Source of the DNA: an uncultured Christensenella sp.
GTDB taxonomy: Bacteria > Bacillota > Clostridia > Christensenellales > Borkfalkiaceae
Assembly: GCA_910579525.1 (NCBI GenBank)
Contig: CAJTUK010000001.1
Span: 372,001 to 436,000, forward strand
DNA length: 64,000 nucleotides
Reading direction: 5' to 3'
The position numbers and the translations under genes were made by a program. The notes under the pieces were generated by a model. It searched no databases, was not told where the DNA came from, and saw only the letters and a program-made list of their open reading frames with translations. This document shows positions 8,120-17,270 of the stretch, one piece after another (the stretch's first letter is position 1; each line of letters begins with the position of its first letter).

Positions 8120-8584
8120 ATGGCAGAAAAAAAGAGTTTGACGGAGCGCAAAGAAAAAATCGACTCCGTAAAAAAAGAAATAAAAAAGAAAGTTTCTCAA
8201 CGCGTGCAAAAACCGCAAAACGCCGTTACTTTCAACAAATTAAAGTTGCTCATTACGGTGGTGGGCAGAAAAAAAGCCGAGTATTTTTGCGACCTGTTGC
8301 AATCGTTTGACGTAAACATGCAGATTATAACGCTTGCAAACGGCACCGCAAACGAAAAGATGATGAGCTACCTCGGGTTGACCGATAACGAAAAGGCGGT
8401 TATTTTCAGCGTTATTCAGGAGAATAAAGTTCCCGACGCGGCGCATCTTCTCGAACAGAAATTCAACTCTATAAAAGACGGCAAGGGAATTGCCTTTACC
8501 GTACCCCTTTCAAGCGTGATAGGCACGCTGATTTACGGCTTTTTAAGCAACAACAGAACTGTGGTCAGGGAGGACAAAAAATAA
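8120..8584 (+). CDS. PII-like regulatory protein with basic N-terminal extension
   Basis: 154 residues. The first ~38 are lysine-rich. From 'KLLITVVGRKKAEYF' onward the length and pattern fit the ferredoxin-like PII fold, including 'TANEKMMSYLGL' and a closing 'GKGIAFTVPLSSVIG' that parallels the next gene. It lies 9 bp after the DUF1538 gene and its stop overlaps the next start. It diverges more from classical GlnB than the next protein and may bind a different ligand. A role in gating the DUF1538 protein is inferred from context. Confidence 0.7.
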   Translation: MAEKKSLTERKEKIDSVKKEIKKKVSQRVQKPQNAVTFNKLKLLITVVGRKKAEYFCDLLQSFDVNMQIITLANGTANEKMMSYLGLTDNEKAVIFSVIQENKVPDAAHLLEQKFNSIKDGKGIAFTVPLSSVIGTLIYGFLSNNRTVVREDKK

Positions 8585-8964
8585 TGGCAGATATTAAATA
8601 CGAGATGGTTTTGTGCATAGTTAACACAGGCTTTTCAGATACGGTTATGGACGCCGCCAAAGAAGTGGGCGCGCGCGGCGGCACGGTTATACACGCGCGC
8701 GGCACCGCGAACAAGGAAGCCGAACAGTTCTTCCATATAACTATTCAGCCAGATAAAGAAATAGTTATGATTCTCGTTCCGCAGGATATAAAAGACAAGG
8801 TGTTGCACGCCCTTTATCAGCACGCGGGACTTAAAACCGAAGGGCAGGGCATAGCCTTTTCGGTTCCCGTAGACGACGTTGTGGGGCTCGCCGCTTCCTC
8901 TCAAAAAGAGGAAACGACAAAGCTGCCCGCCGCCGAAGCGGAAGAAACTAAAAGCCAAAACTGA
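8584..8964 (+). CDS. PII family (GlnB-like) regulatory protein
   Basis: 126 residues. 'GTANKEAEQFFHITI' and 'DKEIVMILVPQDIKD' are clear PII-family hallmarks, as is 'GQGIAFSVPVDDVVG' near the end. A charged tail of ~25 residues follows. PII proteins sense ATP/ADP and 2-oxoglutarate or other small ligands and control transporters and enzymes. Here the partner is presumably the DUF1538 protein two genes upstream. No glnA or amtB is near, so a classical ammonium role is not supported by context. Confidence 0.8.
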   Translation: MADIKYEMVLCIVNTGFSDTVMDAAKEVGARGGTVIHARGTANKEAEQFFHITIQPDKEIVMILVPQDIKDKVLHALYQHAGLKTEGQGIAFSVPVDDVVGLAASSQKEETTKLPAAEAEETKSQN

Positions 8965-8976
8965 AACATACTAAAT

Positions 8977-9007
8977 AAAAAACGGACTGTAATACAGTCC
9001 GTTTTTT
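8977..9007. terminator. Bidirectional terminator between PII and V-ATPase operons
   Basis: AAAAAACGGACTGT/ACAGTCCGTTTTTT with a 3-nt loop, T-runs in both directions, between convergent operons. Confidence 0.93.
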
Positions 9008-9042
9008 AATTGCCCCGCATATATAGCGGAGTTTATTTAATT

Positions 9043-9663
9043 TTAAGCCTTGGATTTTACCTTCATAAGCCGAATAACCGCGGCGCGCTCGTTTTCGTCA
9101 AGTTTGGATTTTATATACTTTATAGTCTCTTCGAGTTGCGGAATCATAACGTATTCCAGCGCGTTTACGCGCCTTTTGTTGCGCTCTATCTCGTTTGCGA
9201 GCATACGAACGGTTTTTTCGACTTCGGCAAGGCGCAGCATCTTCGGGATAAGCTGTGAAGCGCGCTCTACGGAATAGTCCGCTTCGCTCGTAACTTCGGC
9301 ATATGCGTAGGGCAATTCTTCCGTCCGACGGTTATCGCTCACCGAAACCGCGGGCACTTCCACCCCCATTACGCTCTGCGTGGAGCACTCCGCGCGAATT
9401 GAAACCGACGGCATTGCAAAAGCCGCCTCCGCCTGATAAGAAGACGTTACCGACCGCGCGACCGAAAACTGTTTTAACGTTTCGGCAAGTTCTTTTTCGA
9501 CTTCCTCGCGGAGGGCTTTATCCTCTTTTATTATTACCGAAAACCGACGAATCATTTCGTCCGATTTGTCTTTTAACAGTTTGTGCCCGCGCTTTGCCGT
9601 ATCGAGTCTCGCTTTCAGCTTTTTCATCTCCATACGCGTGGGATTTACGTTAAGCCTTGCCAT
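9043..9663 (-). CDS. ntpD: V-type ATPase subunit D (central stalk)
   Basis: 206 residues, the expected length. The N-terminus 'MARLNVNPTRMEMKKLKARL' and the following 'AKRGHKLLKDKSDEM' are diagnostic of subunit D. Long N- and C-terminal helices form the antiparallel coiled-coil rotor shaft inside the A3B3 ring. It is the last gene of the nine-gene operon, 8 bp after subunit B, and ends before a bidirectional terminator. Confidence 0.96.
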   Translation of the reverse strand: MARLNVNPTRMEMKKLKARLDTAKRGHKLLKDKSDEMIRRFSVIIKEDKALREEVEKELAETLKQFSVARSVTSSYQAEAAFAMPSVSIRAECSTQSVMGVEVPAVSVSDNRRTEELPYAYAEVTSEADYSVERASQLIPKMLRLAEVEKTVRMLANEIERNKRRVNALEYVMIPQLEETIKYIKSKLDENERAAVIRLMKVKSKA

Positions 9664-9671
9664 TAATAAAA

Positions 9672-11045
9672 TTAATCCTCTTTAAGGTACTTATCTATAT
9701 AAACTTGTTTAATTCTTTTAAGTTCGGAGCGGGGGAGTATTTTTAACAGCTCCCAACCTAAATCGAGCGTTTCTTCCACCGTTCTGTCCGCCTCGAAACC
9801 TTGGTTTATATACAGTTTTTCAAACTGTTCGGCAAACTTTGCATAGAGTTTATCGGTATCGGAAAGCGCCGCCTCGCCTAAAATTGCAGAAAGTTCTTTG
9901 CTCTCTTTACCGCTTGCATATGCCGAAAACAGCTGATTCATCGTGTCGGCGTGATCCTCGCGTGTTTTACCCTTGCCTATCCCCTTGTCTTTAAGGCGGG
10001 AAAGTGACGGCAAAACGTCTATGGGCGGATTTATTCCCTTTTTATAGAGATCGCGCGACAGAATTATCTGCCCCTCCGTAATATAGCCCGTAAGGTCGGG
10101 GATCGGGTGGGTCTTATCGTCTTCGGGCATTGTCAATATAGGTATCTGCGTAATCGAACCGGCGCACCCTCTTATTCTGCCCGCTCTTTCGTAAAGCGTT
10201 GCAAGGTTGGTATACAAATAACCGGGGTAGCCGCGCCTTCCGGGGACTTCGCGGCGCGCCGCCGAGACCTCGCGCAGCGCTTCGGCGTAGTTGGTTATAT
10301 CCGTCATAATTACAAGTACGTGCATGCCGCACTCGAACGCGAGGTATTCCGCGCAGGTCAGAGCCATACGCGGGGTTGCTATGCGCTCTACGGCGGGGTC
10401 GTTGGCGAGGTTGGTAAACAGCACCGTCCGCTCGATCGCGCCCGTGCGTTTAAAGTCGTCAACGAAATACTGCGCCTCTTCGAACGTTATTCCTATCGCG
10501 GCGAACACGACGGCGAACTTACCGTCTGAATCTTTGACTTTCGCCTGTCTTGCTATCTGCGCGGCAAGTTCCGCATGGGGCAAACCGCTCATTGAAAACA
10601 CGGGCAGCTTTTGCCCGCGCACGAGCGTGTTGAGCCCGTCTATTGCCGAAACACCAGTTTGTATAAACTCGTCGGGATAGTCGCGGGCGGCGGGATTAAT
10701 AGGCTCGCCGTTGATATCCATCATTTTCTCGGGAATTACCGGTTCGCCGCCGTCGCGCGGGTTGCCCATTCCGTCGAAAACCCTGCCCAGCATCTCGCGG
10801 GAAACGGCGAGTTGCTGGCTATGACCCGTAAAACGCGCTTTAGCGCTTGCTATATGCAGCCCCTGCGTATTCTCGAAAAGCTGAACCACCGCCTTGTCGC
10901 GGTTAATTTCGAGAACTTTGCCGTGACGGGTTTCTCCGTCGGAGCAAATGACGTCTACGAGCTCGTCGTACTTTACCCCCTCAACACCCTCTACGAGCAT
11001 AAGAGGACCTACGACTTCGCGTATTGTTTTATATTCCTTAAACAT
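9672..11045 (-). CDS. ntpB: V-type ATPase subunit B (non-catalytic nucleotide-binding subunit)
   Basis: 457 residues from the ATG at 11045, chosen over an upstream in-frame start because it gives 'MFKEYKTIREVVGP', has GGGG-rich Shine-Dalgarno sequence before it, and overlaps the subunit A stop by 8 bp as expected for coupled A/B genes. It lacks the P-loop lysine motif of subunit A, as B subunits do, and has 'SGLPHAELAAQIARQA' and 'ARREVPGRRGYPGYLYT', typical of the family. It forms the A3B3 hexamer with subunit A. Confidence 0.96.
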   Translation of the reverse strand: MFKEYKTIREVVGPLMLVEGVEGVKYDELVDVICSDGETRHGKVLEINRDKAVVQLFENTQGLHIASAKARFTGHSQQLAVSREMLGRVFDGMGNPRDGGEPVIPEKMMDINGEPINPAARDYPDEFIQTGVSAIDGLNTLVRGQKLPVFSMSGLPHAELAAQIARQAKVKDSDGKFAVVFAAIGITFEEAQYFVDDFKRTGAIERTVLFTNLANDPAVERIATPRMALTCAEYLAFECGMHVLVIMTDITNYAEALREVSAARREVPGRRGYPGYLYTNLATLYERAGRIRGCAGSITQIPILTMPEDDKTHPIPDLTGYITEGQIILSRDLYKKGINPPIDVLPSLSRLKDKGIGKGKTREDHADTMNQLFSAYASGKESKELSAILGEAALSDTDKLYAKFAEQFEKLYINQGFEADRTVEETLDLGWELLKILPRSELKRIKQVYIDKYLKED

Positions 11046-12798
11046 CCCCGTCCCCCTTTGCAAGCGCCTTTAACTCGGCGCTCATATCATTGAGTATAGC
11101 GTCGAATTCGGAGAGATCTTCTTCTTTAATATACTTTGCGCGACCTATCCTCTCTTTACATGAGCATGAAAGCACGGCGGACGTATCGGCGTAATTTTCT
11201 ATCGCTTCGCGGGCAAGAGCGTCGAACTCGCATATGAGCTTTAACATATAATACTGTTTTTTGAGCGAGGTATAGGTATCGACGTCGTCGAACGCGTTCT
11301 GGTGAAGATAGTCTTCCCTTATCATTTTAGCCGTTTCCATAGTAAGTCTGTCTTTGGCGGACAGCGCGTCCATTCCCACCAGCCTGACTATTTCATCCAA
11401 AGCCGCCTCTTCCTGCAATACTCTCATAATAAATCCGCGATAACCGTAAAAATCCGCGCCCGCGTTTTCGTTGAACCAGTTTTTCATTTTGTCGGCGTAA
11501 AGCGAGTAGCTTATAAGCCAGTCGATTGCGGGGAAGTGGCGCTTATAAGCGAGCGAAGCCGAAAGCCCCCAGAACACCTTTACTATGCGAAGCGTCGCCT
11601 GCGAAACGGGCTCCGACAAATCTCCTCCGGGCGGAGATACCGCGCCTATCGCCGTGACAGACCCCGTTTTGTTGCCTGCGCCTAAAATTTTAACTATTCC
11701 CGCACGTTCGTAAAACTCGGCAAGTCGGCTTGAAAGATATGCGGGATAGCCCTCGTCGCCGGGCATCTCTTCGAGGCGCCCGCTCATTTCGCGCAGGGCC
11801 TCCGCCCAACGGGAAGTACTGTCCGCCATAACCGCGACGTTATAACCTTGGTCGCGGAAATACTCGGCTATGGTTATACCCGTATAAATCGAAGCCTCGC
11901 GCGCCGCTACGGGCATGTCCGAAGTGTTTGCAATAAGCACCGTGCGCTTCATTATCGGCTCGTCCGATTTAGGGTCTTTCAAGGCGGGGAACTCATTTAA
12001 AACGTCTGTCATTTCGTTACCGCGCTCTCCGCAGCCCACGTAAACTATTATGTCCGCCTCCGCCCACTTTGCGAGCTGGTGCTGAACCACGGTTTTACCG
12101 CTGCCGAAAGGTCCGGGAACTGCGGCGACGCCTCCGCGAGCTATGGGGAAGAGAGTGTCTATTACTCTTTGCCCCGTCACCATTGGCGTCGCGGGAGAAA
12201 GCTTCTCTGTATAAGGTCTGCCCTTACGCACCGGCCACTTGCGCAACATGCACACGGGCTTTTTGCCGCTTGCCGTGCGGATAACCGCCACAGTGTCCTC
12301 TATGGTGAATTCGCCCTCTTCAACTGAAACGACCTGTCCGCACATTCCGTTAGGAACGAGAATCCTATGCTCTACAAGCTCCGTTTCGGCTACCGTACCG
12401 AGGATATCACCCTCGCTCACGTTATCGCCCGCCTTTACGCGGGGAATAAACTTCCACTTCTTTTCCCTGTCGAGATTGTTCACCGAACCGCCGCGGGATA
12501 TGCGCGAGCCGTATTTGAAATACAGCGTCGTAAGCGGGCGCTGAATACCGTCGAATATGCCCGAAATAAGACCGGGGGCAAGCTCCGCCGAAAGCGGCTC
12601 GCCCGTGGAAATTACCTCTTCGCCGGGACCTAATCCGGAAGTTTCTTCGTAGACCTGAATCGACGCTTTGTCTCCGCGGAGCTCTATTATTTCGCCGATC
12701 AGTCCTTTATCAGAAACCCGCACCACATCGTACATCTTGCTGTCCGCCATGCCCTCGGCAATAATCAGAGGTCCCGAAATTTTAACAGTTTTACCCAT
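11038..12798 (-). CDS. ntpA: V-type ATPase subunit A (catalytic)
   Basis: 586 residues, normal for the family. The Walker A motif 'GPFGSGKT' is at 229-236. The ~90-residue non-homologous insert typical of A subunits lies before it (~110-200). 'CGERGNEMTDVL' and 'MADSTSRWAEALREMSGRL' are conserved catalytic-ring motifs. It hydrolyses or makes ATP and drives or uses ion flow through the membrane sector. It sits 49 bp after subunit F and overlaps subunit B. Confidence 0.97.
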   Translation of the reverse strand: MGKTVKISGPLIIAEGMADSKMYDVVRVSDKGLIGEIIELRGDKASIQVYEETSGLGPGEEVISTGEPLSAELAPGLISGIFDGIQRPLTTLYFKYGSRISRGGSVNNLDREKKWKFIPRVKAGDNVSEGDILGTVAETELVEHRILVPNGMCGQVVSVEEGEFTIEDTVAVIRTASGKKPVCMLRKWPVRKGRPYTEKLSPATPMVTGQRVIDTLFPIARGGVAAVPGPFGSGKTVVQHQLAKWAEADIIVYVGCGERGNEMTDVLNEFPALKDPKSDEPIMKRTVLIANTSDMPVAAREASIYTGITIAEYFRDQGYNVAVMADSTSRWAEALREMSGRLEEMPGDEGYPAYLSSRLAEFYERAGIVKILGAGNKTGSVTAIGAVSPPGGDLSEPVSQATLRIVKVFWGLSASLAYKRHFPAIDWLISYSLYADKMKNWFNENAGADFYGYRGFIMRVLQEEAALDEIVRLVGMDALSAKDRLTMETAKMIREDYLHQNAFDDVDTYTSLKKQYYMLKLICEFDALAREAIENYADTSAVLSCSCKERIGRAKYIKEEDLSEFDAILNDMSAELKALAKGDGDV

Positions 12799-12847
12799 AA
12801 AATAAACCTAAATTTTAATTTTCTTTAAATACCGCAACGCGCGGTTT

Positions 12848-13171
12848 TTATTCGTTATACAATATGTCTACGCCCAGCGCGCGTTCCATTGCGTTTTTTA
12901 ACAACTCTTCGCCGTAGCCCGTTGCGCCGTTTTTGGATGGAACGGGCAGAATTACGGGGAAAGGCTCTTCGTCGAATCTCTTCAAAAACGAAGCGAGAGG
13001 TCTTGCAAACTCTTCGGTTAAAAAGATTATTTTGTATTCCTTTGCGGCTTTTCGCAAAATTTCTTTTGCGCTCTCGTCGTTCTCCGCGGGGAACGCGTCT
13101 ATTCCGGCCGCTTTAAAAACGGTTATGCTTTCGCCGTCGCCGACTATGGCTATTTTACCCGACATACCCAT
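12848..13171 (-). CDS. ntpG: V-type ATPase subunit F
   Basis: 107 residues starting at the ATG at 13171, which has AAAGGAGG 5 nt upstream. The frame is open further up into subunit C but that part is not protein-like. 'KIAIVGDGESITVFKAAG' opens a Rossmann-like small domain and 'IIFLTEEFA' and 'PVILPVPSK' are typical of subunit F, which binds the D rotor shaft. E. hirae calls this subunit NtpG. It follows subunit C by 17 bp. Confidence 0.92.
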   Translation of the reverse strand: MGMSGKIAIVGDGESITVFKAAGIDAFPAENDESAKEILRKAAKEYKIIFLTEEFARPLASFLKRFDEEPFPVILPVPSKNGATGYGEELLKNAMERALGVDILYNE

Positions 13172-13188
13172 TAACGCCTCCTTTTGCC

Positions 13189-14169
13189 TCACTTGACAAT
13201 TCCACGCAGGCGGGAAATTATTTCGGCTTCTCCCAAACCTGCCGCAAGGCAAACGAAAATTATTCTTAAATCCGCGTTTTCCGCACGGCGGCGCAACACG
13301 TAATAAATAAACGGCTCTTTACTCTTTAATTCGTGCCTGCGCAACGACAGCTCCGCCGTTTCGGCGTTGTCGCGCTCGAGTTCCGCACGGGTAAGTTTTA
13401 CGCCGTTTTCACGCGCTTCGAGGCAGATTTTAACAAACCCGAGATAGGGCGAATTTTCATAAAAATCCAAAATCTTTTGCGCGTTGTCTTCAAATAAAAC
13501 TTCTATGTGTTTTTTAGTGAGTTTGCCGCAAAAAAGCGCGTTATTTAAAGCATATTCCGCGGTCTTTGACCGAAACGCAGATAAAATATCGGTCATATCG
13601 GCTTTTCTTGCAACAAACTTTTTGAGCGTGGAATTGCTCTTGCATGATTCTGCAAGACAGGCGTATTCCGCCCTTGAAAACTCTATTCCGATCTCCGCGC
13701 CGGATACGTATTTTTCTTCGTTAGAAAAGAGTTTTTCCGCACTCTCGCACGCCTCTTTCAACCTGCCGTAAAGGGGGGAATAGTCTGCGTTTTCCACGCA
13801 CCGCGCGATAGTTGCGCAAGGGATAAGTCCGTCCGGCGCAAGCATGGGCTGGGGATTGGCTCCGGTATATTTAGATTTTAAAAGAGCCTTTGCGTTATGA
13901 AAATCAAACGGCGCCAAAAAGTAAGCTTTTTCAGCCTCGGACGGCGCATATTCCCGTACGAACGAGTTAATTTCGTCCAAATCCTCTTCAAGCAGTTTTT
14001 CGTATTCGAACGCCGAGCGCGCCGCAGAACCCCTGCCGAATCCGCTTTCGGTTAGCGTGCGGAACGCTTCTTCGGCGGTAGCCGAACACATCTTTATAAG
14101 TTTGCCGCCTAAAAGGGCGGTTTCTTTAACGGCTATTACGCCGTTTATATAAGTAACGTCTTTTGCCAT
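13189..14169 (-). CDS. ntpC: V-type ATPase subunit C/d (AC39 type)
   Basis: 326 residues of mostly helical, charged sequence without membrane spans. It has 'YINGVIAVKETALLGG' at the start and 'YEKLLEEDLDEINSF' plus 'APFDFHNAKALLKSK', features of the V0D/AC39 family that couples the central shaft to the membrane rotor ring. The family is weakly conserved; its place between subunits E and F in the operon confirms the call. Confidence 0.9.
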   Translation of the reverse strand: MAKDVTYINGVIAVKETALLGGKLIKMCSATAEEAFRTLTESGFGRGSAARSAFEYEKLLEEDLDEINSFVREYAPSEAEKAYFLAPFDFHNAKALLKSKYTGANPQPMLAPDGLIPCATIARCVENADYSPLYGRLKEACESAEKLFSNEEKYVSGAEIGIEFSRAEYACLAESCKSNSTLKKFVARKADMTDILSAFRSKTAEYALNNALFCGKLTKKHIEVLFEDNAQKILDFYENSPYLGFVKICLEARENGVKLTRAELERDNAETAELSLRRHELKSKEPFIYYVLRRRAENADLRIIFVCLAAGLGEAEIISRLRGIVK

Positions 14170-14172
14170 AAA

Positions 14173-14748
14173 TCAACCCGCGGAAAAAAGTTTTTCCGCA
14201 ATTGCGGAAACGTTTTGTTCCCTGTCTGCGGCGAGCAAAGCGGTATAAGAGACGTCTTTATCGCTGACTTTACCATTAAGAATAAATCCGCCCGCAAACT
14301 TACCGGCCGACTTCGAGATTTTAAGCCCCTTATCCTTTACTACGGTAAGCTGCGCAACGGCCGCGGCATACTTATAACCTGACGCGAACACTATTTCGTC
14401 GCCCTCTTCCGCGTACGTTTCCAAAATGTAAGCGGCGAGGTCCAACGCCTGTTTTTCGCCCAACGCGTTCAAAGATTTCAACGCTTCGGCGTACACGCCG
14501 TCTATTACGCGCCTCTTTTCGGCAAGCGCTATTTTTGCGCAATCCAAACGGGCGGTCGCCGCTTTGCCGTCGATAACGGCTTTTGCGCGTTGAGCCGCTT
14601 CCGCCGCCGTACCCGCAAGATTGCGCCGCGCACGTTCCTCCGCTTCAAAAACCGCTTTTTTTGCGATTTTATCCGCTTCGGCGATAATTCGGGCAGCCTC
14701 TTCTTCGGCGTCCGATATTATTCTTTGTATAATACTTTCTTTACTCAT
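14173..14748 (-). CDS. ntpE: V-type ATPase subunit E (peripheral stalk)
   Basis: 191 residues. The first ~95 form an alanine- and glutamate-rich helix that pairs with subunit G in the outer stalk. The rest is a small globular domain ('GDEIVFASGYKYAAA', 'KFAGGFILNGKVSDKDV'), whose 'GGFIL' motif is common in subunit E. Only 3 bp separate it from subunit C and 9 bp from subunit K. Confidence 0.93.
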   Translation of the reverse strand: MSKESIIQRIISDAEEEAARIIAEADKIAKKAVFEAEERARRNLAGTAAEAAQRAKAVIDGKAATARLDCAKIALAEKRRVIDGVYAEALKSLNALGEKQALDLAAYILETYAEEGDEIVFASGYKYAAAVAQLTVVKDKGLKISKSAGKFAGGFILNGKVSDKDVSYTALLAADREQNVSAIAEKLFSAG

Positions 14749-14757
14749 AACTCAAAA

Positions 14758-15210
14758 TCAGAAAACGAGAGGCACAACCATTATCGAAATAATGAGCCCT
14801 AAAATGGCGTAAAACTCTATCATCGCGGGATAAATTATCAGCTTTCCGCCGAGCGAATCCTGCTTGCCCACCGCGTAAATGCAGTTAACGGCGGATTTGC
14901 CCTGAAAAATACCGGTTATAAGACCGGAAACCGCCATAGGCATAACCGCGCCGAAGAGCGCCCAGCCCTGCTCAACCGTCTGTATTGCGGCGATATTGCC
15001 CGAAGCTATGATGCCGATAATAAATCCGTATATACCCTGCGTTGCGGGCAGAAGCACGAGAACGAGCACCTTGCCGAACTTTTTGGGGTTTTCTCCCAAA
15101 ACGCCCGCCGCGGCGCTGCCCGTTTTATAAAGCCCGACCGCGGAACCGATTCCGCACAAAAGCACGCAGAGTGCGATTCCCAAAATCCCTATTGCGGATC
15201 CCATATTCAT
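14758..15210 (-). CDS. ntpK: V-type ATPase subunit K (rotor ring proteolipid, Na+-site residues)
   Basis: 150 residues with four membrane spans: two fused hairpins as in E. hirae NtpK. Residues that bind Na+ in E. hirae NtpK have counterparts here: 'LLPATQGIY' gives L54, T57, Q58 and Y61, 'GIFQGKSA' gives Q103, and 'AMIEFYAILG' gives the ion-carrying glutamate E132. One carboxylate per four-helix unit is present. This supports Na+ rather than H+ as the coupling ion. A GGAGAAA Shine-Dalgarno precedes the start. Confidence 0.95.
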   Translation of the reverse strand: MNMGSAIGILGIALCVLLCGIGSAVGLYKTGSAAAGVLGENPKKFGKVLVLVLLPATQGIYGFIIGIIASGNIAAIQTVEQGWALFGAVMPMAVSGLITGIFQGKSAVNCIYAVGKQDSLGGKLIIYPAMIEFYAILGLIISIMVVPLVF

Positions 15211-15272
15211 AAAAAATTTCTCCTTAAAATATATATTTGACGAAAAACGCGCCCTTACGTCCGCGGATTCCG

Positions 15273-17270
15273 TTAAAATTTATTAGCCAGACCGTCCTGT
15301 TTTAAAGCGGAGTTTTCAAGTTTTATAAACTTCCTGCTTGAACCGAGGGGAGCAAACAACTCGCCTTCGCCCTCGTAAAATCTGCCGTAGAATTCCACGT
15401 ATTGCAACCTTGCGTCGTGGATATATGCGCCCAAAAGCCCTATGGCGAGATTGAACCCGTGACCTACCGCCATCAAAATAACGGCGAGTATTATCAGCGC
15501 CACGTTGCCGCTTTCGATAAACCGAACGGAATAGTCCGAAACTATTCCCGCTATTACAGCGCCAGAGAGCATTAGTCCGTAAAGTCTCGCGTAACTCAAA
15601 ATATCGGAAGCGTAGTTAATTATTCCGTAAGCCGCGCCGAAGCCCTTTGTGAATTTGCCTAAAAGTTTTTCCTTTCTGCCTGCGGTCAAAATTGCCACAA
15701 GCAGCATTGCGCCGGCAGTTCCCCCGCCTATATATGCGAGTAAAGGCATTTGCGCCTCGTCTATAAGCCCCGCAATCGCGAGCCCAACGCCGAGAGAAAA
15801 GACCGTCCAAACAAGCCCGTCGAGTATTCCGTCCCAAAAATATCCGCGGCGCATACACTGTATTGCCTTGCATATATAGCCGACCATAAGGTGAAAAACG
15901 CCTATTTCGAGGCTTATAAGCAATACCGACGGTACCTGTATACCCATCAAACTCCACCGCGCCTCTTGCGCGTCCGGCAATACCGATACGGCAAAAACCG
16001 GCAACCCGAATACCGAATTAAATAACAGACCCCATACTATGGCGAAAATACCGCCTATTGCAAACACGCCCGAAAGTCTTTTGAGCCCGCCGTCTTCTGC
16101 CCGTTTTTTAAGGTAAATAAATCCGCCGCCCAAAAGCATTAAAAGCCCGTAACCGACGTCGCCCATAATAAAGCCCAAAAACAGACTGTAAAAAAACGCC
16201 ATAACCGTGTTGGGGTCGAACTCCTTCGCGTTCACGGGCGAGTACATATTAGTTATAGTTTCAAAGTTTTTTACGACTTCGTTATTCTTGTAGAGCGTGG
16301 GGGGCATCTCGTCCTCGGCGGGCTCGGTAAACCCGTAGTATATCGCCGAAGATACTTCTTCAAGCGCTTGTCCCACAGCCTCTTCCGACTCCTTCGGAAC
16401 GTACGCTTCCAAAATAAACGTGGTTTGCGTGCGCCTTGTTTTTGCCGCGGCTTCCCGCTTTTCAAGTTCGAAAGCTATACGGTCGCAATAAATTTTAAAC
16501 GTTTTGATATATCGGGAAAAAGAGCGTATTTCGCTGTTTATCTCCTCGACGCGCGCAGCGGATTCCGACTTTTTGGCGATCAGCCTGTTACAGAGACCTA
16601 CGCCCGTTCCGTCTTTGTAGGGGCATGCCGAAAAGCCCGCTTCCGCAAGCAAAACGTCGCCGTTAAAAGACTTGTGCCACGCGAATACCGCAAGAAGATC
16701 TTCGCCGCCCCGCCCGAGTACGTTAAAACAGAAAGGGGAATCGCCCTCCGCTGTATTTATAAGTCCGTCCGTCGACGTAGCGGGTACGGTCCCCAGCCTG
16801 ACGGCAACGCGCGCGGTGTCGCGGAATTTTTCAAACGGCTCGGTAAGTTCGGAATATATCCCCGCCGCAGCCGCCTCACGTTCGGTTTTGGAAATTTCGT
16901 TGAAAAGAGATTTCCTCTCCGCGGCGAGCGCATAGACTCGCTCCGCAAGGGCGGTTACTTCCGCTTTTAAATTTTCGGCGGACATAAAATCGTTATAAGA
17001 AACGACGAACCCGTCTTTCAGTTCGTCGGATTTTATTTTATTCTCTTTATTATATTCCTCTACTTCCGCGCACAGCAAATCGAGCGCGCCAGTAAGGCGC
17101 GAAAGTTCGGCGCGGAGTTCGTCTCCTCCGTCCTCGGCGGGTAAAGTGTTTTCTTTCTCTTCCGCGCTCTTTATCTCCGCCGCGCCTGTTCGTTGCAACG
17201 CGTTCAATATCCTGTCTTTATCGTACGACATGGCAACGAGATTGAGTTTTCGCATTTCAGCAACAGCCAC
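15273..17270 (-). CDS. ntpI: V-type ATPase subunit I (membrane stator, a subunit)
   Basis: 665 residues. The first ~350 form the soluble coiled-coil arm; the rest has seven to eight membrane spans. 'AFFYSLFLGFIMGDVGYGLLM' region and 'SYARLYGLMLSGAVIAG' carry the conserved membrane core, the latter with the arginine needed for ion exchange with the rotor. The start is either GTG at 17270, overlapping the upstream gene, or ATG at 17255 ('MRKLNLVAMSYD'), one base after the upstream stop; the second matches the usual protein start better. Confidence 0.95.
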   Translation of the reverse strand: MAVAEMRKLNLVAMSYDKDRILNALQRTGAAEIKSAEEKENTLPAEDGGDELRAELSRLTGALDLLCAEVEEYNKENKIKSDELKDGFVVSYNDFMSAENLKAEVTALAERVYALAAERKSLFNEISKTEREAAAAGIYSELTEPFEKFRDTARVAVRLGTVPATSTDGLINTAEGDSPFCFNVLGRGGEDLLAVFAWHKSFNGDVLLAEAGFSACPYKDGTGVGLCNRLIAKKSESAARVEEINSEIRSFSRYIKTFKIYCDRIAFELEKREAAAKTRRTQTTFILEAYVPKESEEAVGQALEEVSSAIYYGFTEPAEDEMPPTLYKNNEVVKNFETITNMYSPVNAKEFDPNTVMAFFYSLFLGFIMGDVGYGLLMLLGGGFIYLKKRAEDGGLKRLSGVFAIGGIFAIVWGLLFNSVFGLPVFAVSVLPDAQEARWSLMGIQVPSVLLISLEIGVFHLMVGYICKAIQCMRRGYFWDGILDGLVWTVFSLGVGLAIAGLIDEAQMPLLAYIGGGTAGAMLLVAILTAGRKEKLLGKFTKGFGAAYGIINYASDILSYARLYGLMLSGAVIAGIVSDYSVRFIESGNVALIILAVILMAVGHGFNLAIGLLGAYIHDARLQYVEFYGRFYEGEGELFAPLGSSRKFIKLENSALKQDGLANKF

